Shown in pieces: positions 9,941 through 21,300 of a stretch of DNA of 26,258 bases (positions are counted from its first letter, which is position 1; each line of letters starts with the position of its first letter). The stretch comes from Acanthaster planci (taxonomy: Eukaryota > Echinodermata > Asteroidea > Valvatida > Acanthasteridae). The translations under genes were made by a program, and so were the position numbers. Location of the stretch: the NCBI RefSeq assembly GCF_001949145.1, contig NW_019091414.1:849221-875478 (forward strand). The letters run 5' to 3'. Below the pieces are notes generated by a model. That model was not told where the DNA came from. It made no database searches and was given only the letters and a program-made list of their open reading frames with translations.

Positions 9941-9966
9941 GGTGTGGGTTCGAGTCCCACCTGAGC
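9941..9966 (+). repeat. tRNA-like T-arm, likely SINE or tRNA remnant
   Basis: GTGGG-TTCGAGT-CCCAC forms a perfect 5-bp T-stem with a 7-nt loop and contains a B-box (GGTTCGAGTCC). The next bases CTGAGCA would be the 3' acceptor strand. No matching 5' acceptor half, D-arm or anticodon arm is found in the 70 bases before it, so it is not an intact tRNA gene. A fragment of a tRNA-derived SINE is the best reading. Confidence 0.45.
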
Positions 9967-10659
9967 AAGCTTGAGAATTTTTCTCTAGGTTCTTGAAAAC
10001 GGGGCACTGGACATAGTGATATGAAAGGGCCCAAGCCAATGATTCTAATTTGCCTACTACCACTGGCACAAAAGTTTATTAACAGCTAGTGTATTAAACA
10101 TGTTGATAGGAAGTTGGGGGTGGGCTGACCTGTCTGGGTAGGGGTAAGTTGGCTTGGAGGCCTGGGATAGGGTTGAACTTGGAGGGGACGAGTGGGTCCA
10201 GGTCAGTAGCTCTCATGTGATCCACGTCTTCCAGTGACCTTGGGGTGTGGCCTAGCCTAAGTTACTTCCAGAACTGTGGCCTAAGTTACTTCCAGAACTC
10301 TAGCCACGAGCCTGTGTTCCTTGCACAGTTATAGTTCTTGAGGTAGACTTGGCTGTGACCAAGTCAATCGCATCCGGTTTAAGCCGAGTCGGGATTCATA
10401 AGGGGATTCACTTAGGAATGGGTTGATCTTTTCCTACCTCCGTGGATAAAGTACCCTTGATTAAAGGTTTAGGGTTGGGCCTGTTGAAGGTTGAACCACG
10501 TATGGTTGAATGCAGCAGGCTGTATGGCCCGGCCAACTGGTTGATATGGGGAGCACACACGACGTCTTCTGTTTTGCAGCTGTGCCAAAGCCATAAATTT
10601 ATGCTCCGAACGCCGATCGTACTGGCAATCCGTTAAACATCCAAAATTAAAAAGTAAGA
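9967..10659. other. Intergenic, one short direct repeat
   Basis: No gene is supported. A 21-base word starting GCCTAAGTTACTTCC occurs twice, at 10255-10275 and 10279-10299, a tandem duplication with period 24. Short ORFs on both strands lack any family signature. Confidence 0.5.
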
Positions 10660-10893
10660 CATGGGTACACTGGACCCGAACCGTGGGCACACCAGACCCG
10701 AACCATGGGCACACCAGACCCGAACCATGGGTACACCAGACCCGATCCATGGGTACACTGGACCTGATCCATGGGTACATCAGACCCACACCGTGGGTAC
10801 ACTGAACCCAAACAGTGGTCACACCAGACCCGAGCCATGCGTACACCACCGTGTGACTCAAACCATGGGTACACTATGCAGACCTGAACCATG
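10660..10893. repeat. 22-bp minisatellite, about ten units
   Basis: Units of the form CATGGGTACACCAGACCCGA plus AC repeat with period 22 and mild divergence; the last two units carry insertions. Each unit holds GGGT and ACCC in inverted order. Because 22 is not a multiple of three and the unit lacks stop codons on either strand, several frames stay open through it. These ORFs are by-products of the repeat. Confidence 0.95.
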
Positions 10894-11362
10894 TTTGGAA
10901 CCAAAGGTATGTACAGCTGTTAAATGACATCATATCACAAATTTCCCCCAGTCATGCTGAACATTTATTTGGGAGTGAGGTTACCTACATAAATACAAAT
11001 GTGTAACACATCTCGTTTCCCCACTGACGTTCAGTTGAAAGTGCATGCACTTGGGAAAGGGGGCCTGGTGCTATACTATCGTCAAGTTACATTATTCCAA
11101 GACAAAAGAGGTACGTTTTACCTCCAAAAGCTGGCAGTCTTTTGCCGCCAAAAAATGCCAGGCAGAAAATGAACAAGATTGAAGCCTCCCCAGTATGAAC
11201 AGGAATATGAAGGCAGAGCATTGGGGTGGCGGTAGGGGAATTTTTCAGAAAATTGAAAAAGATCGCAGTTCCCGCTGATATGGGCGATTTGCAGTAGTGC
11301 ACCTCCAAGAGTTTGTAACGCGTTGGCAAATCACAATCTGTCGAGCCAATGTGCGTTTGGAA
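10894..11362. other. Intergenic, nothing recognised
   Basis: No conserved coding frame, repeat pair or RNA signature was found here. Confidence 0.35.
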
Positions 11363-11854
11363 AGGTTACACAATTACAACGCAGTAGACGCGACACGTCG
11401 ACTCTGGGAAATATAAGACTTGAAGCTATGCATGGTGGAAGCAACTCTTGGAAAGATCACCATGATCCATCATTTTTTTGTGGCCCGGCAACATCACTAG
11501 TGCGCGACGCATGAATGATACATGCGCGCTTGTAACGGATCATGTGGTCACTTTGTGACCAGTAAAAATTCACTGTCTGACTGTAGTATAACAAAAATTT
11601 ATGATAAAAAATGTTATCACACCAGCGCGAGTGGAACACCGAATATCCTTATACCACGTTCACAGATACTGATTTTTAGTAGTCGGAAACTGATCACGTG
11701 ATATGCTAAAAGTGCGTATCATAGGGTTATGCGCACATGTATCATTCTCGAGTCGCGCGTACTGGCGATGTTGCGGGGCCACAAAAAATGGTGGATAACG
11801 GTGATCTTTCCCACAGCTGATGTGTTGTTTCTACTGCGTTGTAATTGTGTGATC
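11363..11854. mobile_element. Large foldback element upstream of copy C
   Basis: The left arm (about 11363-11536) and right arm (about 11725-11854) are inverted copies. Outer ends are ACACAATTACAACGCAGTAG on the left and CTACTGCGTTGTAATTGTGT on the right. Inner blocks GAAAGATCACC, TTTTTGTGGCC and GAATGATACATG also match inverted. The left arm has an extra block of about 43 bases between two GGAAA words. It codes for nothing recognisable and fits a non-autonomous foldback/MITE, ending less than 200 bases before the copy C leader. Confidence 0.75.
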
Positions 11855-12029
11855 TTGGATATGAGGGTGGATAGCCGCGGTGGTACTACGCGCCAATCAC
11901 TGTAGGAGATTTGCTCTGTGTGGGCTGGGGGACAGTGAAACATTACACACTGTGCACCGCTGTTTCGACACGCCATCTAAGTGCGCCCTCTTGTGGTAAA
12001 AAGTCTATGAATATTAATGAGCTGAAAGG

Positions 12030-12298
12030 ATCACCTTAAGAAAGAGACTTCAACCCTTTACAACAGCGGCTGGTTTTGAGACTAGCAATACAGTCTGCGT
12101 CGCCAGATCTGAAACCCAGTCTCCTTGGTATTTTGTGCTTGACTTTACTGCGCGCGTAATTTTCCATTCTTCCAAGGATGAATCACGAAGTTTCGTCGGG
12201 ACGTGGAAAACATTTTCCCCGGGAAAATTGTCATAACCGCGCGAATGTCAACCATAGTTTCGCCTGTGGTCATGTGACATGGCGGCAGTGTTGCTGGA
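12030..12298 (+). promoter_or_regulatory. Promoter/5' leader of copy C
   Basis: This aligns with the copy B leader (3362-3653). The inverted motif GGAAAA-CA-TTTTCC is kept at 12205-12218 and here runs into the palindrome TTTTCCCCGGGAAAA. GTCATGTGAC (an E-box-like palindrome) at 12269-12278 and ATGGCGGC (YY1-like) at 12279-12286 lie near the start codon. No TATA box is seen. Binding by Rel/NFAT-like factors at GGAAAA words is a motif-level guess. Confidence 0.6.
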
Positions 12299-12335
12299 AT
12301 GGCGACGTCAGCTTTGGTTGCTGTTGTTTTTTTAG
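12279..12335 (+). promoter_or_regulatory. Overlapping upstream ORF in copy C leader
   Basis: An ATG at 12279-12281 (ACATGGCGG) opens an 18-codon frame that runs over the main start codon at 12299 in another frame and ends with TAG at 12333-12335. In copy B the aligned triplet, also 20 bases before the main ATG, is TTG. An overlapping uORF usually lowers translation of the main frame. Whether this leader is transcribed from upstream of 12279 is not known. Confidence 0.55.
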
Positions 12336-12371
12336 TGGGCCTGTATCCGGCAAATTTAGCTAGTGGGCAAG
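12299..12371 (+). CDS. Copy C exon 1, signal peptide
   Basis: Starts at the second ATG of the leader and encodes [20 protein letters not shown] followed by ASGQ, a short N-region, a hydrophobic core and small residues for cleavage near LAS-GQ. The donor is CAAG|GTAAGT, leaving phase 1. This start was chosen over the ATG at 12279 because that frame ends after 18 codons. The copy B orphan exon aligns to this one. Confidence 0.75.
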
Positions 12372-15300
12372 GTAAGTTCACACACGTACATACACGTAGC
12401 CAAGGAGTACTACTAGTACTAGTACTAGTGGACTCCCTGACCATACTACGTTAATTAGTCGTAATAAAATGAAGACAACATCCAACCTGGGCTAGCCTAC
12501 TTCTAAAGTACATGTATGTATGTTCACCTAAGCCTCGTGCTACTGTGTCAATTAACACATGGAATTGTATGGGGCGGTGCATGACAGGGGTAGCCATAAT
12601 CCGGTCCTGTCTCCTGCCACTAGGGCTTTGCTCGAAAGAGGCAGTGGTGGAGAGCCATAACCAATGTTCGATACGTGTTGGGTATGCTGTAGTGTACTTG
12701 TCATGTTTGTAGTCTGGCATGGAGACGCCGCACCATGTGTTGCCAAATGCATGTAGGCCGTACCGGTAGGCATATGATGTACAGAAACATGATGTAGGCC
12801 TAGAGTGCAACATACATGTAAACCATTGAACCGCAACACTCACTTGCAACCTTGAAATTTTAGTCACTCCTAAACTCCTAAACAAGTTGTCAATCAAATA
12901 AAAAATAACAAAGTGGCTATCGTTACGACAGCCGTAACGCATCTCCCATTTTCTATTGTTACGGCAACTGCGCAAGTGCAATAACGTGGAACCACTGGTG
13001 TTTGAGTTGGAATCTGCGCTTGGACCATTTCACTTTTTCGCCTAAATATCATGTTTTATACCGTAATTGTTTTTATGTTATTTCCTTATTGTGTAGGCCT
13101 AAGCAGTAATCATTTTTCTTTATTCATTGGAGGCTTTGGAGGATTTTTTAAAGGGAAATAAAGTCCGAAATCTGTGCTTAAGTTGGCTCGCTTGCGCAGT
13201 TGCAGTGCGGTAATGATAGAAAATAGCAGATGCGTTACGGCTGCCGTAAAAACAGCCATGGTGAAAAAATAAAGGTGTAACCAGCATCAATGAAAGATTG
13301 TCAAAGGAAGCCAATGGCCTACCCCCAGAACTGTGGGGTCCAACGTTCGCTCCTCTCCCTCTCGTAGGAGAGGAGCAGTCCCCACAGTTCTGGGGGTACT
13401 CTTGGCACACCTCCAAGCTAGGATTATCACGCAATAGCGGAGTGTTGTCTTGGTTTATAAATTTGTTATGAGGTCCTTTATATCATGTGTTTCTTACAAA
13501 ATGGTAGCCCAGGTTGGACGTCGTCTACTGGTACATGGCATTGCGACTAAACATCCAGGGTATAAAAGTCCTCCTACGATGCAAATTTTTTGAAACGTTT
13601 TTTTCTTACATTTTTTATCCGGCGAAAACAGCTTGTATGTCATTCCCAAGTGCCTTGTATCCTGAATTCCAGAAATGCTGTGTTGAAGTCATAAAATATG
13701 CCCGCGGACAACATATTTTGCAGAAAATTTAGGGAAAATCCATGCTTTCCGTTGCAATTTGTGAATGATCTACGTTTGTATATTACTACGCATTTGCTCA
13801 TTGGTGAATGGCCTCCAAGCCGAGTCCACATTCTGTCAGTTAATTATGTTGTCTAGAGCTACTGTAGGTCTAGTCTTCACTCTATTGGAAACCTAGCTGT
13901 GGCTTCGGAGGCCTGTTTTGAACACAGCCTTATCTGCCCCCACTGCGGTACACATCTGATGTGTCCCAACACTGTCACCTTCCTCGACGTGTGCGTCCAT
14001 ATCTGTGAAACTGACATTTTTAAATATCTGATTTTAATAACAAAATTGGAATTAAATAGAGAGGTTAATCTTTCAAAATATTACAAGATGCCAAATTTGA
14101 TCTCCTCTTCAATATTTGGCTGTGAACCCTAAAAGCAGGAAAGAGCACTGCAGCAGAATGTGACTTGACGCTCATTTCGTCGTGCCAGGTCACATTTCTA
14201 CAGCCTTATCTGCGACTTCTTCACGCCCATAGCTCTTCCGGCCATGTGTAAGGGGCAGTCAGTTACTATGCATTTCGTGCAGATGCAAGTACGTGTATTA
14301 GATGAACATATCGTTCACAACAGAAAGTGAAATGTTTTGCCAAATTTCCTGCAAAATAGGTTGTCCACGGCTGGGGCGTATTTAGTAATTTCAACACAGC
14401 ATTTATGGAATTCAGGATACAAGACACTTGTGAATGACATTTGAGCTGTCTTCACCAGGTAAAAATGTGAGAAAAAAAAGTTGACAAAAATTTTGCATTG
14501 TAGGAGGACTTTTATACCCTGGACGTCAGTCGTAGTGTACATAAATGAAGACAACATCCAACCTGGGCGAACGGAATGGATACAGAAAGCAATGTCATGC
14601 AGAAAACACCACAGAGAAAACAACTATTTGAAATAATTAGTTTAGGAAAGGGTTGCAATAAGGTGCACAGGTGTTTACATTTCCGTTGTTCTGGGGTCAC
14701 CGAATTCATGTTTTAAGTAATAAGACCAATGTTTTTTTTCATCGATGTGCAATGATAGACCTAAAATATTTGACGGCCGATGGTACTTGGACATTGCCAA
14801 ATACATGTACATGTACATCTTTATCTGATTATATTTTTCAGTGACCAGAATTGACCACAAAAAGGCCTCAATTCTGCCATGTTAGGACTCCTTAACTAAC
14901 CGTAAAGGAGCTATTTTTCCCAAAGCTGTCATCCGAGTCCCTGTTTTTCCCAGTTAGTTTATTTTTCCTGAAACGACTGGATATTATAACAAAAACGAAA
15001 CTTTCCATTTCTGTAAAAAAACAGGACTCCGCAGTCCATATGACTGATCATAAATCGGCCTAATTCCTCCCCCCCCATATTTATTGCACAACAAAACAAA
15101 CAAATGCATTTTGGTGGGTAAGATTTATCTGTTGGCAATTTTATTTTATTACATATTTCATTTAATATATTTGATCTATGTACATGATGAAAATTATTGA
15201 ACATTATGTATTGTTTCCATAAAAAATAAACTAAAAGCCGAACGTGTTACCAACTGAGGCATATAAAACATTAGTTCAAGGCTGTTCAAAATTTTATCAC

Positions 15301-18300
15301 GTTGTTTGTTATAACAGCAATTTATCTTTTTTTTAATTAAATGCATTAAATTCAAAGTTGGAAATTACACCTTTTTTATCAAGGACTTTGTTTTTGTCCA
15401 GTTGGCTAATACTTTAATCAAGGTGGCATGTCATGGCCATCGTACTTTTCAGCCTAAGGCAAAGTGCATCAATATACATTCCCAAATTTCCTGGCAAGTC
15501 TGAATTGGTGAGTGTTATCTTGGCTTGTGCAGAGAAAACTAAATGAGGTTGGGCCTGAAGGACCATCATCATGCAAGAGTGTAGTTCACTGAAAAGAAAA
15601 ATAACTTTAAAAAATGTTATTATCTGTGTATTTGTTTACCCTCGGTTCAGCAGAAAGTTCTCTTGAGAACGTCACTATACCTTCCTCGTGGATATATTTG
15701 CAATGGAGTATGGACATGAATAATGGTACACATGATTAAGCCAAAAGTACAAAAATTGTAATTGAGCCATTTTATGCAACATCGTCATTAGAAGTACATG
15801 TATATGGGTCATTGACGTAAATGTAGCATTAACTGATTTCATTGACACCATTAACTCCTACCAAATTTTACACTATTCAAATATCAACTGGACTTTCGGT
15901 AACGCAATAAATTGCTGTGACGGAGTAAAATCACAGCGAACCTGATTTTAAGGTCTTGAATCTGGCGTTAAAAACCTTTCTAAGCTAATGACCATTACAA
16001 AGAAAAGTTTCATTCAACGCTGGCTTCATAATGCAAGGATAAATTGGTTTGTTTTACAGGAAGAGAGGAAATAAACGAATTCAATGCTCCAAAAAGGCTG
16101 CTGCATTCGATTGTACAAGTTCATTGAATAATTTACAAAACAATTCCATCAGACATCTCGTTTCCATCACAAAACTCTTTGACGTTCAGCGTACGACCCA
16201 GAGTAATAAGCAGAACTAAACATGAGGAAGGAAACATTCATGTGTAAACTATACCTCTTTGATGTTCGCAATGCATTATGAGTTGGATGACAAACAAGCC
16301 AACGGGAGAAGTGCATGTGCAAAATGTTAATCTGCCATCCTCTTCTCACAAAGTGCATTCTAAGCCCCTGTAGATTTGGGATGAAGATATTCAAAAGTTT
16401 GAAGCATGGCAGAAAAGAAAAACTGTTATCCTGTCCTCGTAAAAAACTAACATCGTTCATGACTGAGTGCATGCATGGAATGGATGCTCAGGAGACCCAG
16501 AAGTGATCATGTGACAAGGCTGTTTTGTTCTTTAAGCATGATCGAGTTGGGGTTGGAGGTAATGATTGACAAAATGTCCTATCAGTAGAAGTATAGGCCT
16601 ATACATGTATTTAGGCAGAAGTAAGTATACGGATGAGAAAATGTTACCATTACATCTAGGGCCCCAAGGGAGAAGTGATTGCAACCAACAGGTTTTTGCT
16701 GAGGTTTTACAGTTTCCTTATTTTAAAACAAGTTGTTCTTTGCTGTCACTCTAGCCTCAAACACCATACGTCTCGTGGATGGTAGTAATGACCTCAAAGG
16801 CCGAGTGGAGGTGTTAGTAGGCGGCGTTTGGGGGACAGTCTGTGATGATGACTGGGATCTTAATGATGCTCGTGTTGTGTGTCATCAGTTGGGCTATTCA
16901 AGAGCTCTCTCAGCACCTGGGTCTGCGCAGTTTGGCCGTGGAACCATCCCAATCGTTCTAGATCATGTAAATTGCAAAGGATCAGAAAAGCAGTTGCAAG
17001 ATTGTCCTGCAAGTAGGGGTAACAACTGTAACCATGGTGAAGATGCTGGGGTCGTTTGTGCAAGTGCATGTAAGTGAAACAGAATGTTGTAAACTGTAAT
17101 GTAATGATGTGTTTAGTTGTTACGTGCAGGTATCCTAAAAAATACATGCTCTCAAAGGGACTTCATCATTATTGGTGTGTATTGTTGTCACTTTGTCTGG
17201 GCTCTTAATTAGTGAATCTTTTTTTCAATCACAACTTTCTTCATTTCATGTTTAGCTACATTTTGCTCTTTGTTTACACATAGCTGCTGGTGATATTCGT
17301 CTCATTGGCGGTAGCAGTGCTCTAGAGGGCCGAGTAGAGGTCTTTGTAAATGGTGCTTGGGGAACTGTCTGTGATGATGGTTGGGATCTAACTGACGCTT
17401 CAGTGGCATGTCGTCAGTTGGGTTATAATCATGCCCTATCAGCTCTTGGTTCAGCCCATTTTGGCCAAGGAACAGGTGCTATTGTTTTGGATGGTGTTGA
17501 ATGCACAGGACGGGAGAGCAGGTTGCAAGACTGTACATCAGCATCCTACCACAACTGTGACCATGGGGAAGATGCTGGCATCGTCTGTTCAGGTAGGGGT
17601 CATTTCATCTTTCTTTTATTGTTCATGTTATTCATTTCACCAAGATGTGCGCCTTGTAGGCAGACCCTTGTAAAAGCTCTCCTCATTTCTTGTGTTGTGC
17701 TGGACCATGATAGCAGATCCCTTACTCGAGGCTACTGACAATTTTCTAAACAATTATACCTCACTAGACTTCTCTGGAACAGGTTTGATGTTTAGATGCA
17801 GTGTTTGATTTCATATGAGAATGTTTCTTGCAAAAGAAACACTCTCTTGTCCTATTTCTTAGAATTAATTATGGCAGAGGGTGAAATTACAAATAGTAAA
17901 TGTTTTTGACGGTAAATGTAGATTTTTATTTCATCCTTTGCTGTACTGTTCATAATTTAATGCCAAAAGGGTCTGTAGGGTTAATTTTTCTCAGATTCAC
18001 TTTTTTTGCAGCTTTTACAACTTCAAGTATTTGACATACCTTTAGGGATACTTTTTATGTGAGGAGCACTCTCGTAAGCATGTAAAATTGTCCCTGCTTT
18101 TTCGGGCAATTATAAGAACACAGTTGCAATTTCAAACTTGAAAGACACATGGGTCTGCCTGTTCAAATGGTAAAACCCAAAATTTACCCATTGAAAAACA
18201 TCTGTAAAATAAGGATTTGTCATTAACAGACGTCCATATTCCTACTCAACGGTGAATCACAAAAGAAAAGAAAATCACGACAGCAAACATCCAAGATTCA

Positions 18301-21300
18301 GCAATTTTTTGTTTGTTTGGAAAATGCCTTAACACTGGTTTCTTCCCAGAATGACATCACCATTATGCTCATGAATGTGTTAATTGCATTAGCATAAAGA
18401 CCCCAAAACCTTCCCCTAACCCACGAAGGTGCTTTTTCAAGGAAATATTACATGCCTTTATAGTTTCTCCTTCCACCACCTGTATGCATGGCATGTGCCC
18501 CTCGGCTCCCACCCCAACCCCTTCCCATGTATGTCTGTGCATTCCCTGTTTGATGACCTCATGATGAAAGGTACTGCACAGTACTTTATTTCAGTGATTT
18601 TAGATGTATAAATGATGGTCTTTCTTGGTATTAAAAATGAAGAACTACATTAATTTCATGGCAGTGTATTAATTTAGCACTCTTTGTATTTAATCATTGT
18701 TTGAGGACCCCCTTCCTTAGGTATCTAGCCCTCCCCCTTCTAAACATATACATGAAGGTACTTTCTGGATACCCCTGCCTCTTTAAAAAGTGTATTGATC
18801 CCGATTATAGCACTACACATACATGTATTGATAAATTAGTTTATGATGCTAGCAGAATTACATACATACCGGTATATATTGTCTATGATAATGGTATTTA
18901 AGTTTCAAAATTAGTTTTTTATAAAGGGACAGATAGTTGAAAATCCCTGTCAGAATGACAAACCTTCATGCTAGAGTCAAAAAAGCTACTGCCAACTTTG
19001 TCTTGGCAACCGGAATAGAAAGTATTTGCTTCCATTTCTGTTTTTACATGTACAGTGCTTTCATTCTTTTGCTATTCTAATGCCAGTGGGGTCCGTTTGC
19101 TTGCCATCCAAACTCCTGGTGCTTTGGGAATATGTTTACAAGACAATGCCTCAGTTCACTTGCTGTTCTAATGCCAGTGGGGATGACTGGCTTCTCATCC
19201 ATACTCCTGGTGCTTTTGGAATGTGGTTCATGCTTATTCCCTTGCCACATGTCTGTTTTATTCAGATGGATTTACGGTAGTATGCCTGGTGTAAGGCTTG
19301 CATGAAATTGTGGACAATTGTGGAAGATGTTTTTTTTGCTATTGCAATGTCAGTGAAGATGCCGGTGTCATTTGTCTTACATCAACAGGTACATGTAGGC
19401 CAATCAAGTGTTTGGAAGAGTTGGGTTGTCATATTGTTGAATTTTGTTGAGATTTTTCTCTTATTTAATTCTAGAACAAAATGAGATTCAACTGGTTGGT
19501 GGTAGCAGTGCTCTAGAGGGACGAGTAGAGGTGAAGTTTGGAAATCTTTGGGGTACTATCTGTGACGATGACTGGGATTTAGCTGATGCTACCGTGGTTT
19601 GTCGTCAGCTGGGTTATGGAGAGGCTCTCTCAGCTCCTGGTGGTGCAACATTTGGTGAAGGAACTGGTTCCATAGCCATGAATGAAGTGGATTGTAAAGG
19701 AACAGAAGACAGTGTAAAGGATTGTGGATATACGAGTAGTGTTCAGCAAAACTGCTACCATTCTGAAGATGCTGGTGTTTCCTGCAGCGGAATGCGATCA
19801 GGTAACAAATCATTTTTGAAAGGGCAATCTTGTCATTTTCTATCACAAAACACAGAAAATGAAGCGTCCAGAAATAGCTGGCTCACAAACTATCAATCGT
19901 GAGCATATATTTTGGAAAACGCTAATGTTCCTTTGCTTCTTGCCTTCATCAAATGCAAAACTTTCTTTGACAATGGTATTTCTTGAAATACGGTAGAGGT
20001 ACTAAAACACAGTGGAATTTTCCGGTCAGGCCACATTTATTTTTAGTTCATGAATTTGATGTCCAGTGTGATATGTTTGTGTTTGTCAACAGCGTATGAA
20101 TTTGGTCAAGTCCGTTTGGTAGATGGGAGCTCAGAATATGAGGGCTATGTGGAGGTTTATTACAACCAGCAGTGGGGTACTGTCTGCAATGATGGATGGG
20201 ATCAAGACGATGCAGATGTCGTGTGTGAAGAGCTAGGATTTGATTTTGCCATCTCAACATCCAAAGGTTTGAGATTTTCAAATGTGCAGCTACCTTAAAT
20301 TGTAGATTAACTGGAATGCAAAAAAAACTTGGGCATTGCTTAGCCTTGCATGTGCATGTGACCCCAAATTCTTGATGGTAAAGTTTTTGTAGAGGAAATT
20401 TCTTGATAAAATTGCCTTCCCGTGAGAGAAAAGAATTTGTGAAATTTTCTAGTGTCATTGCTTAAAGATTGCTTTGGACATGCAGCTTGGGTGCACTGGT
20501 TCCAAACAGGATGCATTGGTAACCATTCTAATGCAGGAGCACTAGACACAATACATGTACATGTATGTAGACAGTGTATGTCCGAAATGAGCAAAGAAAT
20601 GTACATTTCTTTTTGACTTGTCTTGTGTTGAGATATAATTTGAACTCTTTTTCCTTTTTTCTTTAGATTCTGATTATGACAGGTCTGCTTCCGGACCCAT
20701 CTGGCTTTCCTATGTGCACTGTGAGGGGACTGAAAACAGACTAGCTGATTGTTCACATGGGAAGTGGGATGATAACTATTGCTCACATGCCAAAGATGTG
20801 AGGGTGAAATGCAATGGTGCTCCAAAACCATGTAAGAACAAAATTAAGGCATTAAATGACCTGAAAATTTGCAGTCACAAGGAGAAGATCCCTTGAATCA
20901 TTTGAGACACCTGTGTTTGTTCACATATATGTACGTGTATCTATGTTTTTAAGTTTGGCGTACAAAGATTTTTTTGATGATTCTATGTCTTCAGAAATGC
21001 AGAAAATGTTCCTGGTTTTAACACTCTTTTTTCAGAATGGAACACTCTAGGTTAATTCTCGGTTAATTCTCACATTACAGGTTCTAAATAGATTTTGTTA
21101 GACTTGACTCTTGAAACTGTTGGCAGAATTGTTATTGTCTGTAGCTGTGGAAGCCTTACTTCTGAATTCAGGTTTTTCCTCTTACTTCTTAGAAGGTGGG
21201 CTGGAAAAAAACGAGAAAACTCACTGTAGAGAATGTTTCATTGCTTTTTCATGAAAGGCTTTTAATATGAGAAGAAAATCTGCAAACTGCACAGTGATAG

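Noticed and set aside
9941-9966. A functional tRNA gene
   Set aside because: Only the T-arm is present; there is no D-arm, anticodon arm or pairing acceptor strand.
10660-10893. CRISPR array
   Set aside because: Units are contiguous, with no unique spacers, and the genome is eukaryotic.
10469-10927. Long repetitive open frames on both strands over 10469-10927
   Set aside because: They exist only because the 22-bp minisatellite unit has no stop codons in any frame; there is no start context, splice signal or family match.
12451-12981. 176-codon minus-strand ORF in copy C intron 1
   Set aside because: It crosses the edge of an inverted-repeat element and shows no domain or conserved motif.
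13899-14132. [11 protein letters not shown]-containing ORF, possibly a zinc-ribbon piece
   Set aside because: Only one short Cys cluster in a 77-codon frame inside a repeat; too weak to call.
13514-14623. Similar translated peptides from 13514-13732 (plus) and 14315-14623 (minus)
   Set aside because: The likeness comes from inverted DNA repeats; no known protein family, start or splice pattern supports a gene.
19444-19474. Extending SRCR3 upstream to an ATG at 19444
   Set aside because: The T-rich tract and TTCTAG acceptor at 19474 give the phase-1 start shared by the other SRCR exons; the upstream codons are intron.
20267-20298. Reading SRCR4 on past 20266 to a stop
   Set aside because: It would end the domain after two cysteines; splicing at CAAAG|GT to 20667 restores all six and keeps phase 1.
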